A stretch of DNA of 64,000 bases. It comes from Hoplostethus atlanticus. Its lineage: Eukaryota > Chordata > Actinopteri > Trachichthyiformes > Trachichthyidae. The notes beneath the pieces were generated by a model. That model did not search any database and was not told the origin of the DNA. It saw nothing but the letters and a program-made list of their open reading frames with translations. The stretch spans positions 524,501 through 588,500 of the forward strand of contig JAXDDX010000005.1 in the NCBI GenBank assembly GCA_034670405.1, read 5' to 3'. The position numbers were made by a program, and so were the translations under genes. Each line of letters begins with the position of its first letter. The stretch's first letter is position 1. Positions 13,551 through 25,500 of the stretch are shown in pieces.

Positions 13551-14360
13551 GGATGAGTGCAGCTCGCTTGCCTTTGGGCTCATTAACAACAATATAAACA
13601 GTAATTACTGTGATCGCCTAATTAATTCATTTAAAAATGCTGCACGGTTTAAAAGGCATGAGGAAATCTTTTCTGGAGATAACAATTTTACGGAATCATT
13701 GTTGACATAATTAGCAATTTCATGTTCCAAAATGCAACCAAAATAATTAAAAACTTTTTTTTTCTATTTCATGCATTCACTCTTTTATTATTCAGATCCC
13801 CCCACCACTCTTTTTCCCTTTTCACTAAGCCTGCTTTCTGTGAATTATCCTTCTCTGATCCCGTCTCTCTCTGCATGGCGGCTCTGCTGTCCTGATAAAT
13901 GTAATTCTCCCCTCTGGACAAATTATTTTGTTTTTAGACCATTTCTATACTCTCCTCTGATCACTGAGCGTTACTTATTATAGAATTTTTGTGGCTTCAT
14001 TCTGGGCATTTTGTTGAGGTAAAGAATGGTCATTTGGGCCTCCATTCTCCATTAATCCTATCTAGTTTATTAGCCAGTTAATTGTGATTAACAATAATTA
14101 AGATTCAGCGGAGCAAAAAAAGGATTTGTTGTGATTTGGGGCAGCACAAATAATGCATGATGAAATCTTGCATTACTTCTGCCCACATCCCGCAGAGATA
14201 TTCCCCCAAAACAATGTTTTAATTAGCAAAGCTTAACAATATGCAGCCTTAATATGCTCCATAATAACCCGTTGTTGAGGGGGTTGCTATATGGGTTATG
14301 AAGGATAACTCATATGCAAGGAATTTGCCTTTAAAGAGAAATGTTCAGTAGCAGGGACAT
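13551..14360. promoter_or_regulatory. candidate conserved non-coding element cluster
   Basis: About 800 bp of AT-rich but complex sequence with repeated homeodomain, SOX and POU-type cores: CTAATTAATTC, TTAACAATAATTAAG, CAATGTTTTAATTAGC, and ATATGCAAGG. No frame is open beyond short lengths and no splice pair fits. Texture matches enhancer clusters near developmental genes. This is inference from motif density only. Confidence 0.35.
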
Positions 14361-14835
14361 GTTTTTTATATTATGGATTTTATTTATTTATAAGAAATAC
14401 CTTTCTTATTTTAAAATTTAATCCAAAGATTGTTTGGAACATTTTTGTGAGATTCTTTCGACAAAGCATTTCTGCATAAGATGAGGACCACAATGTCAGC
14501 AGCATGTGACAGAGCAGTTTATGTCACAGGCACAGTCCTCTGACCCTTCAAAACCCCAATTAGTATTACTGCAGAATTTATTACCACGCCTGGCATCACT
14601 TCTTGTTGATTGCCTCTCTACTCATTAAAGTGAGAGTAGATTTATGGACAGACCTAATTGATGCAGTGGTTGAGGGAGAAAAGAAAATCTTACCACTACA
14701 AAAACAAATCTATATGTGATTCAATACAGTTTGGTTGGTGTTTAAAAAGTGGCGCAGATTAAAACCACTTATAGGCATATATTGGTATTTTGAAATGCAC
14801 AGTGTGATGACGTGGTACCCACAATCCTTTACAAG

Positions 14836-14837
<2 letters not shown>

Positions 14838-14888
<51 letters not shown>
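14838..14888. repeat. (CA)n microsatellite
   Basis: About 25 uninterrupted CA units, starting after the word CAAGT. Confidence 0.95.
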
Positions 14889-14893
<5 letters not shown>

Positions 14894-15177
14894 TTTACTA
14901 TTATTTACTGTGAACTATTTTCTTTTGACAACCATCCAAACTAAAACTGTACGCACTCAACTACAAAGACACGGATAAAAGTGGATAAATATTGTATATT
15001 TTTAACCGTAGAAATGGATGATCTGCTAGGAATTTTAGAACTTTTACACCCCCACTTTAATGACATTAGGTTAGCTGCAGCACTTGGTCACCACCTGGTG
15101 GTCATATCTATACGTGACCATACTGTAATGTAGTCACTCAATACCCTACCTGTCAAACTAGCCATATTGCAACCATG

Positions 15178-15210
15178 TTGATTGATTGATTGATTGATTG
15201 ACTGATTGAT
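15178..15210. repeat. (TTGA)n tetranucleotide repeat
   Basis: Seven or so TTGA units with one substitution (GACTGATTGA). On the minus strand it reads as SINQ peptide repeats, which are not a gene. Confidence 0.9.
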
Positions 15211-16002
15211 AGTGCACATTTGAAATGATAGCAGGTTGAAAGGAAAGATGGGTAAGTATAAACTCTGCTGGTTGGATACTATGCTGGTTGGATTGGCAAC
15301 CAAAGTGGGTTGCGGGTTGCCATTTTGGACCGGTACCCAATTGATGTGATGAGCCCCGGGACCCAGGACAGGACAAGAGACTACATTTCTTATTTGGATC
15401 CAAGATTTAACTCATTTTTTATTAATAATTGTTTCGCTGCTGAATCAGCCAGATTCTGTCCTGAGCATAATGCTGTTAGAAAGGTTTTTATTTCTGGTTA
15501 AGTTGATGCATCTCAAAAAACAGTGTTAGTTTTTTAGTAGTTGAAAAGAAAAGTCCCGTTTCTTTAGATGCCCACTAGATGCCACCAGACCCCTTTAGAA
15601 AAATCAAACTGACTTTTCCCAGCACTTTCTGTGGACTTTCTTAAAGGCCTGGTCAAGAAAAACTACTGCAGATTTGATTTGCTTTGGGCATAAATTAAGC
15701 GATATGCCCGCATGCCTACGGTAGACTATGCTGCATTGTAGTCCTCTGTGAAATAGTCATTTTTACTCCAACTGGCCAGAGCGGAGAATGAATGAGCTCT
15801 CACTCTGCCCCTATTCCGGGTCCCACAAATGTCAGCAGAGCCTGCTCTCTATGTATTGGTGTTTTTTTGCTACATATCGTACTCTGTCGCAAGTATCTTC
15901 CCTTAAAAACAAAAAAAGCTTTTGGTGTAACATCCAAATGTACGCTTTTTTCATGAGTAGGTAATGAGAAAAACAACTTTGTTTCAGGCCTGTAATAGAT
16001 GG

Positions 16003-16168
16003 GTTGCTATGGTAACGGCTTTGCTTTCCTTCTAGAAGAGCGCATGCGTGAGAGCTATTCCAATTTGGCAGACCGGAAGATAAACCAGTTTATAACTGGA
16101 TGTGATTCATCTTTTAATTATACAATCTTTGATCGGTCTACCTAAAGACTGACACTTGTTTGGGATAC
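16003..16168 (+). promoter_or_regulatory. promoter with RFX X-box, NRF1-like and ETS-like sites, and 5' UTR
   Basis: GTTGCTATGGTAAC at 16,003-16,016 is a textbook RFX X-box, the element that drives ciliary and some immune genes. It is followed by GCGCATGCG at 16,040-16,048 (NRF1 core) and CCGGAAG at 16,073-16,079 (ETS core). There is no TATA box, which fits a housekeeping or ciliary promoter. A stop in the downstream reading frame (TGA, 16,130-16,132) precedes the first ATG at 16,169, so this part is promoter plus 5' UTR. The three motifs are seen; the TSS is inferred to lie between about 16,060 and 16,150. Confidence 0.6.
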
Positions 16169-16253
16169 ATGTGTTCCTCCGTTGGCCTGGACGGTTTACC
16201 GAGTTACCGGTTAAAGAAGAAACCACTTCTGAGGACATTCATGATCTACTTTG
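16169..16253 (+). CDS. exon 1 of unrecognised spliced gene
   Basis: The first ATG after an in-frame stop opens 28 codons plus one base, beginning MCSSVGLDGLPSYRLKKK and ending with the residues FMIYF, then a consensus donor (TTTG|GTAAGT). Exon phase is 1. Joined to the exon at 18,139-18,228, the split codon becomes GTG (Val) and the frame stays open for 58 residues. A KKK cluster at residues 16-18 is followed by a short hydrophobic patch. I do not recognise the family. The position directly downstream of an X-box/NRF1/ETS promoter and the matching phase are the reasons to believe it. The rest of the gene is not established; see the candidate exon at 31,821. Confidence 0.5.
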
Positions 16254-18138
16254 GTAAGTTTCGGACTTAAATAAGTTACGGTCACTATTATGACTTGTTT
16301 CCTCCTAGCAGTCTCCAGAGGGTGTCAACAAGCGCGTAGTGTTCAGTAACGTTATTGTAACTTTAATAATTTGAAATGACAGTGGAGCGACTTTACATTT
16401 TTAAATCCACATGGTAACAGTTAATTACGTCCACATACGTCCGTCCTCGCGCAGTAAGTCAGTGTAACCTGTAGCACACTAGTTTTGCTCTGGCTCATCC
16501 AAAAGCAATAGCATTTTAGCTTGCTATGCTAATTGGGCTTTGTAGAAACTATCTTGAAGTTGTTTTCAGTACAATAAATACACACGTTTATGTTCCGCGG
16601 GGTCGTAACACTGTAATTACGTTTGTCACAGCACGTTTATCACCATGTAACTGCTACTAATTTCTTCTTGTTGTGCATGTTGACACACCTGCCTCAAAGA
16701 CGATCAAGGTTTGATCTACAAACTGAAAAAACGTAACTTTAACGTTAACATATGATAAGCTTTCACTCGTGTGATAGCAAACAAGCTTGTGGTCAGACAG
16801 GTTGGAGGTATTTAGTTTGAGTTGAAGGTGCCTTCTCACCACACCACCTAGTATAGTCCAGGAATTCCCAAGTTTTCAAGGACCCCTAAATAGACACACA
16901 CAAGACGTAGTACTTTGTTGTTGTTGTTAACTTGGTGCAGAATTACATAACTGTATATACTGTAGGTTGGGTGATAACAATAGTGTGTACAAATGAACCC
17001 TATGAACCACATAGACATTATTTTTATTCACTTAGCGTGCTTGCTAACAGGGAGTGAGGTAGTAGTGAAATTCCTCATTGTGCTGGAACCCCTGGAAGTT
17101 CCAGGGCCCCACTTTGGGAACCACTTTCTCACTGGCTCACCTGCAAGCTGTAGTATAGTTAAGGGGATTGCTTACTGCCAAGTTACATTTCACTTTCCCA
17201 TTCAAGGATGTACCGAACTCAGTTGATCCACCTTTTTATTTGCAGAATATTTTTTATTTATAGTTTATCCTATTTTTATACTTTTTTTCGCTAGATTATC
17301 TTACTGATTAAAGTTTATAGTATACATTATATTAAGTAGTATCAAACGGATGTAGGTTATATGAGGAAAGGGCTTTTTAGGAATAAGTTAATGCTATTCT
17401 GAAAGTACATTAGATTTTTTTATATTGGTGGTTGTTTTCCTTATGATCACCGACTAGAGGTCATAGTTGAATCAGATAGTTCCTGTTGCTGTTCACAATA
17501 TCCTGACCTCCTAAACTATCTACCAGTACTCCGCTGCTTGTAAGGATGTCAGACTTCTGAATTGCGTGCCTAGGGTTTACAGCCCAGTTTGTTCATGTCA
17601 CACCAAAAGGTCAAACTTCAGTTTTAATATTAATTAATAGCAGCTCAATGGCATGCACGTTTTATCTCTGGTAAATGGTATTTTACCCTCACCTCACCTA
17701 CAATCAGCACTGTAGTGGTAGTTGAGAAGGGTATACTGGAGGAAGAAGGGGGGAATATTACTGTATTACTGTATTACTACAATATTACTTACTGTAACTC
17801 TCTTGTATATTTCAGTGGTTATTACGCTGATATAGTCAAAATACTGACTCCACTACTACCCTCAGTAGTAGATAGTGAGTGTGGTTTTGGATTCATTGGT
17901 TATCCTAAAGTTAATTTCCCTCAGTAAGTGGAAACAATATTATTTTCTGTGGGTCTGAAAATGACAAAATGTTTTTTTTTCGGTTGCTAAATGAAGGTTA
18001 GGCAAAACATATTTTGTAGCAATTAGCAAGGTGCAGGTTGGTGGAGATGAATAACAAGAGAAAGGTGATAGCGTGCTCCTTCTAAACGCGCAAGGTAAAT
18101 TCCTCACCTTATCTTCTTGTTTCATTTAATTTACATAG

Positions 18139-18228
18139 TGGCAGATGAGCCGACATCTGGGGCAGGCCGCACATCGTCAGGCAGAGTGACACTCCTGTCA
18201 GCTGTAGTCAGCATCAACAGGCTGATAG
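18139..18228 (+). CDS. exon 2 of unrecognised spliced gene
   Basis: A 90-nt exon between a TTTAATTTACATAG acceptor and a GTAGGT donor. Only one frame is open, and it is the one needed to continue from exon 1 (phase 1 in, phase 1 out). The peptide is V-ADEPTSGAGRTSSGRVTLL followed by SAVVSINRLI: a Gly/Ser/Thr-rich turn, then a hydrophobic stretch. The length is a multiple of three. Possible next exons are 31,821-31,885 (adds 21 codons, then phase 0), 19,818 onwards (ends after six codons) or 19,166 onwards (ends after nine); the sequence alone does not choose between them. Confidence 0.5.
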
Positions 18229-21200
18229 GTAGGTGTTTCACATTGCCACTGCTAGTGGTTAGTGGTAGATTTGGTCCGATTTAACATGGAGGATGATGAT
18301 GAGGGAAAAAGCATTATTTTCTATGTTTATTTAAAAAAAAGTATGATGCAGATTTTCTTTTTTAAAGATTATTTTTTGCCTTTATTTGACAGTCAGTAGA
18401 GAGAGACAGGAAAGATCAGGTGAGAGAGGAGGGATGACATGCAACATAGGTCCACTGAGACACCAGGATGCCCAATGATGATGATTTTTTGAACAAGGGG
18501 AATGCCATGCCCTTTTATTCCATCTCAAATTGGTGATGGATGACAGAGAGAGGGCTGTCCGCCTTTTACGCAGCGTTGGTCTGTAATTTTCGTATGTCAC
18601 AAGTTGAAACCATTTGAACTTTTTTGGACCGCAGTATACATAATTATCCATTAACTGTTCACGAGTCTATCAGAGACTTCATTAAACACTGGCAATAGCA
18701 AGGAGCTTGCACTTGTCAAGATCAAAAGCCACACCTCCATTTCGCAGTCGGACAAAGAACGGAGAGTGATGGATCCATATATGAACTTGCATCATTTCTG
18801 TCTAGCTGCCCCCTTAGTAGAGTACATATGGACTCTGTCGTAAGGTGCAGTGGATAAAATGGCCACTAAATAGCCTTTTTGCTATACAGAGGTATCAATC
18901 AAAACTCCAGCAGTACTAGTGCAGTATAGAGGCATGGTGAAGAGACTTCTACTATGGCTATCATTGCATATCAAGGAAGTGATCTATCCTGACACTACAG
19001 TGCATAACTAACTCACTAGGCTAGCCCAGATATTCCCTGTTCATACTGAACATTTGTGGCAGCTATAGTGGAAGTGTCACATTGAAACATCACCCACCCA
19101 CAGGAATGGTTGTTTTGAGTTATACTTGGCCAAAAAAAGACTGTAAAATCTGTGAATTACTGCAGGTGCTTATGATTTCATGCCAGACACCTGAACGACC
19201 TTGATACAACACTTAGAAAATAGGATAAATCAAATGCTTCTGGTGTTTTTTGTTTGATTTATTGTTTGAAATGAGCACTTTGCTTAGGCCTGCTGGGAGG
19301 GATAATATGAACAGAGGCCAACTCAGTCAGTCGGCCTCTGTGGCCAACACTAATAGAGTGTACATCCAGAGCGTGTGATAAGAGCCAGATCATACAGCAA
19401 CACAGACCAAACTTCAGTCATTGTTACATCTGACCTGGTGTGTGAGCTGTCTGCGTGGTAAGGACCTCAGGCCTAGGTCACTGATCCTGAAAAACACAGG
19501 CCACGCTTGTCTGCAACTCAGTCACTGATATGAAACCAGCCACCAACTTACACCAACTCACAAACACACTGACAGTAACTCATACAGACATACAAAGAGA
19601 TACAGAGAGTCACATGACATATGCATGCAAATCTGTGCGCGCACACTTTTACACTTTCACAGACATACACACACTTTCACATCCATATGTTAAAGAAGTT
19701 CAAAGCCCAATCATTTTAAATACCAGTGTAGCTATGCACTGTCACCATTGCTATTACTGCTCGTGTTGTGAACAGAGAACTGAAGTCTGAAGAAAAGTAA
19801 CTCTTTATCTTTCCTCAGGTGCTGTTACATTCATGTGAGGTGATCTGTGGATGAGGAACACACACAACTCACCTACTAGAGAGAGAGAGACAACAGTCTG
19901 AAACCACTCACCTGGTCTGCAGGGTATCCACGTTCCACCAGGTGAGCGATGAACGTTTACAACTAGCCTGTGAATCAGAGTTAAGTCAGGGCAGCAGATT
20001 TAATACAGAAAGCATAGGAGTCTTTCGACACACAATATCAGGAGGTGGAATGAGACTAGTGAACGTTGTGGTATTTTGAAGAGGAGCACAATACGTTTCT
20101 GTGTAATAATAAGGCCTAATATTTTGCCCCTATTTAAAGGCGTGTGCTTTTTTTAAAGAGGATGCACAAGACTCACTGGAAACCCCATTACTCAGATTTT
20201 CCACTGACAAAAACTTCTTCATCGGCATCTCAGGGGACAGGCATTGCACCCGGTTGATTTCAGTAGTTTGAATGTGTCACCCAAAATAACAGTGGAGTAG
20301 CTGCACACCCAAATTAATATGAATAGCTCTCCCTGCAGATCTCCTGACTTATCTGAAAAATGTATACATGTAACTTAAAGAAATATTCAACATTAAACCA
20401 TTTTTTTGAGCTGTAAACATATGGTGACTTCTATATGGTGAAACCAATCAATACTGGACAGAAGTTCAACATTGCAGGTATAATTTCAGCAAGCCGCATT
20501 CAGGGCCAATAAATATATTTGCCTTGCTCTCCTTCAGATCGAAAGTTCCCTGAGACTCACCGTCACTTTCCATTGTCTAATGTTAGCTAGTAGGCTAATC
20601 ACAGATGGATGTCAGAGGTGGTTTTACAGACACACCCCCTTCTTCTCTCGCTCTCCACCACTCAGTTTCATTGGAGACAGGCTGAAACTGTGTATTTCAT
20701 TACTCTGTAAGTCAACATAGTGACCTTTAAATAATCCATGCCATAATGTCTACCTCAGGTAATATTATTGCGTTGCTTCCTCTCAGCCCACACTTCTCCT
20801 CACCGTAATTGTATTCACATTTTGTCTTGCTGTGGATGACCACCACAACTTATGAATGGACAGGAAACACTGATGATATGACCATAGAGTACGCTATAAG
20901 CCAAATGTTAAGTAACATTGCTTCACTTGAAATGGCTAACCATCAGCACATAATAAAACATCTCTGTAGTGGTTCTTAAAAGAAATATCACATTTTCCTC
21001 TCTCGTTGCTTTACAAAGCACCATTCTTGCTCTCTCATGACCCCACTCTGATAATCAATTCACTTCAGATGTACACTGTTTTAAAGCTTTGTTACTCAGT
21101 AGTATATAATATTACCAGACAATTGCTCGGTGGTGTAAGGACAATTTACTGCTGAAGCATTGCATTATTTATAATGGCAACCCATTCACACCCTATACAC

Positions 21201-22414
21201 ATACAGTAAGTATATGTATATGTGTTGTTTCCCTTCAGCGCCTCATGATCCATTCAGATGTGGAAATCTTTGTCACTATACAGTGTATAGTGTACAGTGG
21301 CTGATAAATTACTATACATTCATACTATACAGTGCATAGTAAATGACAAATCACTATATATTCATGCTATACAGTGCAAAGACAAATTACTACCACTTAT
21401 TAGTGTATAGAAAAATTACTTACTACTTCCTATACAGTGTATAGCGAATAAAAAAAATTCACTACGCAGTGCATAGTGTAGCATTGCGCTACTTGAAATA
21501 GCCGCACATCAATGACAACACTTGACATTTGGAGTTTCAGTCGGTTATTAATCTTCATCAGACTCATTGTGGGAAACAGCTTCTGCATTTGTCCTTAAGT
21601 TTCCCTAAAATGGATAGTTAGCATTGTTAGCATTCCTCATTGAAACCAAGGACACAGCTATCCTCAGTCTAACAAGTCATATTAGGGAAATTGAAGGAAA
21701 ATGAAGGAGAGGAAAACAACCAGCTGAAATTCAAAATGTCTTGGTCAGTCTTTCATGAAATGTCTCTGAAGCACTCTCCAGAGAAATATCACATGATCCC
21801 ACCCACCGTCTGGTTTACGGAGCACTTCCCTCAGACAGAACGTTTGTCCCTCACGCCCCTGCTCTCCTCATCATGAGAGATAGGCTGAGATCAAACAGGA
21901 TCATCAGCTGTCAGCCTCATGCTTCCCACAATGGAGATGTTGCGGGGACAGCTTGAACCAGGGAACGTGGTATGCTGCCCGCTGCCTGCGGAAGATGGCT
22001 TGGCGCAGTACAGCCGCCCACTCCATCCATTCATGGGTGGATGATTTATGACTCTCGTGTTTTTCGGCGTAGCTATGTGGCTGTATTGTTTCAGATTATT
22101 TAGTAGCCACACAACCAAAACCAGTGGAATTTGATTTTAGTAGGAATGCAGGAGTTTGTGTCTTGCTTCAGCTATTATTTCCATTTGGTCTTTTGTTTAG
22201 TGTGTAACAAGAACTTAACTCTGCAGCACATAAATATTTTGCAGCAGCATCAACGCATACAGTGTGACACATGGGCAGTGTGTAGTGAGTAGTTCTGCCT
22301 GTTAAGAGCTCTTTAACTTTTACCTTGCACAGGATGTGTAGGGTTTAAAATGGGGAGAGGGGTGAGGTCTTGGATGCTTTTTTGACAATGTACTGTCATA
22401 TTTGCATGTTGGTT
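18229..22414. other. intron-like non-coding stretch
   Basis: Probably intronic for the gene starting at 16,169. It contains a common fish repeat fragment near 18,370-18,450 (TGCCTTTATTTGACAG and the following GAGA-rich text), possible acceptors at 19,165 and 19,817, and a tandem degenerate repeat at 21,275-21,490. No other exon is supported. Confidence 0.45.
21275..21490. repeat. degenerate tandem repeat around a CTATACAGTG palindrome
   Basis: The near-palindromic word CTATACAGTG(T/C)ATAG recurs five times at spacings of roughly 50-60 bp, each followed by an AAATTACTA-like segment. It could be a decayed minisatellite or the terminus of a DNA transposon with internal subrepeats. Confidence 0.6.
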
Positions 22415-22554
22415 GGCCAAACTGTAATAGATGAAGTGCGAATGCACTCTGTGATGAGTGTGTAGAACTGAACAAGGAGGCGTTGCTTGACTCTGTATTT
22501 ACTGAGTTGTCTAAGAAAGCATGCCGTCTGCTGGACTTTGCTGCGGATATACTC
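22415..22554 (-). pseudogene. LINE reverse-transcriptase remnant (CR1/L2/Rex1 type)
   Basis: The minus-strand frame reads CFLRQLSKYRVKQRLL then VQFYTLITECIRTSSITVW. It aligns without gaps to the intact LINE in this window (residues HLRQLRKFKVSRRIL, then QSFYSGAVESILTGSITAW), which is the segment following the RT catalytic core. The frame breaks shortly after the Trp. This is an old, truncated LINE copy in the presumed intron of the 16-kb gene. Confidence 0.7.
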
Positions 22555-25500
22555 ATGCTGATGGAATGGATTATATAAGAAGTCATTATATTGTTTTACT
22601 ATGTTTACAGAGGTGCAATCAAAGGCTGTGTAAAAAACAGCACCATAATCACATTGAGTTTGACCAAATATTGCTCGTTGTAATGAAAGTTCTTCTGAAT
22701 AGTCATTACACTTGTGTTACTTTGAACTTTTTGATTTTAGTTTCTGTTGCACTCCAGGTAAAGACTACTTCAAAAGCACACCTGTCATTTTGTATATAGG
22801 GTTAGGTTACCAGTCTGCTGCTGCTGTGCTCCATCATAAACCATCATAGACTCAGTGTGACAGGACACACCAGCAGTGCTTTCCACTCCACAGGAGCTGT
22901 TACCTCACAAGTCACCTTGTGCCATATGTTCCCTGTGTTGATCTGACCAAGAGTTGGATCATAATGTCCTCGCAGTAAAATGGTGGCAAAGGTAAATATT
23001 AGTGAACGCAGATTTTCCTTTTTCATTCACATACATCCCCAGCCAAGCACCTAAAATGGATGTGCTGATGCTTCCAGTTGTTTGACTTGTTAGACTGGCC
23101 TTAGAGATCAGAGAAATCTCTGCCTGTCTATCTCCTCCTTTATCTGTCTGTCTCGCTGTCTTAATTTAAGTTATTGTATTTTATTTAACTTTATTTAATC
23201 TTACTATCCTATGTTATCGATCTTATTTTTATTTTTTTTATAATCTACTGAAAGAAAGCGCAAGGCATGCATGCCATTGATAGAGTGATAGCCTAGAGTG
23301 GAAAGCACCCACATTTGGATCATGTGTGTCAGAGTGACCCAGCAGTCCAGAGATGACAGACCGGCGACACCTGGCCTTGTGATTGGTCAGATTCTATTCT
23401 CTGACCTATGAGTCATGAAAGCTGTGCACTATGGACCTATCAGATTCGTACAAAAATGGCTGACATTAAACTTGTCGAAGGACTTGATGGCAAAGTGCTA
23501 GAACTCAACAAAACACTCACTGATTGGCTTTTAAACACATGGGGTGTTCTGGTGGCTAAGGCTCATACCATGTACTTCCATTGGTTACTCACTATCTTTG
23601 TCATGTCAGCCTTTCTCTCTTTTCAATCTGTTCTTTTAGCCTTCCACTATGTGTGTTGTCCAATAAAGCAGAAGTGCTATCAACAATGTCTTAAGCATAA
23701 TATATATTAATATTAATAATATCAGATGGACATATACTGTTTGGCTATAGGTGAAATTTAAACCAGTCACTGATAGTAAGTTTTATCACTAGTCTCAGTT
23801 TGTCTTTGTGACTTATCCCTTTAACATTAATCGTCAAAAATAAACACTTGTACTTGATTGGCTGGACACCTAAGTTAAGCTTCCTAGTGGCTCTATGTGG
23901 ATCATTGAACCAGGGCTCTGCTGTGGGAGGGTTCAGTGTTGTAGATTTGACAGCATTCTAGCATTTTTTTTGTTCTTACCAATTCGTCTTAATAATAATA
24001 TTTGTTTTTGAGGATTCACTGGCTATCAGCATTGCATCCTTGACCACACCCCACTGCTGGTATTCCTGAAAACCCACATCCCTCTGTGGCCTCCCATTCA
24101 AATGTCAGCTGTACAGACCAGCTGGCTGGGATAATTCAGCTCTGTGTGTGTGTCTGTGTGTATCTGTGACTGGGATGACTTTCCTCTCTTTAGAAGGTCA
24201 GAGAGAGAGAGAGACCAACTGCCGGTGTTTGACAGTCTGGTGATGTGCTGCAGGGCCTGATGCTAAATAGAGTCACATCACTCACTCTGCCTTCACACAC
24301 TGAAGGCAGAGGATTTGGATGGAACCTGTCCTGCATTTTACAGTATGCACTCGCAATGGTCAAAAGTTTCACATGAATTAGTTGAATAAAAGTTAATAGA
24401 AGAGTAATCCAGCAAGCACGTGTTGGGGAAATTGATCCTAAAGGTCGTCATGGCCGTATCACAAGACTAGCATTCACGGTAGAAATCATGGTCAAAACCT
24501 GCACATAAAGATATAAAAAGTCAAATAAGTGTCTTGATTTACAGATGGCACTGCTAGGAGACTTTACATATTAGATGTGAAGTACCTTGAAAGTAATGAC
24601 TGTAAAAAAAAGAGCAGAAGTCTTTGCAAAGTCGCAAATGACAGAGATCTACAGAGATCTATGAAATAAATGTCTGTTGGTAGACACCTCTGTCAACATC
24701 ACCCAGGTGCTAGAAGTGAATGTGGAAAATCCACCCCGGAAGGCAAGATACCATAAAGCATCCATATATGAATCCCCTGTAATGGCCAGCAGCTGTGGCA
24801 TTTCACTGTGACCCCCCTTTGTCTGCATCTCTCTCTGCCTCCCCCTTATTAAGCTTTGGACTCACCTACAGCAGAGTGTGGCTTTCACAATAAAAGATGA
24901 ATGAATGTTAAGGACAGACTTTAAGATTTTGATTATGCATCTTCACTTGCATCCATGTTGAAACCAGGACAACAGTAAAAGGTTATACTATTGACCGTAG
25001 AGTGTTTTCCTTCGCTCAGAACTTTATTTGTGGTGGTGGGTGGGGGTGCTTTTCTAAATGCTCATCTGAGGGAACAAACGTTCAATACACAGGAGAAAAT
25101 TAATTATCCACTCGTTGATGTATGATTATGTGACTTATTGAATATACAGACTCCGCTAGCAGCTGGGGTAATGTCTCTTCGCGGACAGTAACATCCCAAG
25201 TTCAATAATGGTTGTTGTTGCTAACGTCTGATGTGTGGGTAATCTTGTACAACAGCTGCCAAAACCTTACTGTGAGCCTGGCAAGCTCCCATACACTGTT
25301 TTACACAGACAGACATAAGCATACACTCAGATGAACATAGCCACAAATGCACACACAGATATGTATATATACAGATAAACAGGTTAGACTACTTATAGCA
25401 TGACCAAAAAGTGAAAAATGTAACCTACAATTACGTAGGTTCATCAAATAAAAAACATCTAACATAAACTACATTACATCACAGCCAACTAGACGTGGTG

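Noticed and set aside
23408..23710. A 100-codon frame with a plausible start
   Set aside because: Ends in a CCAATAAAGCAGAA segment repeated near 44,738, so probably repeat-derived; no family recognised.
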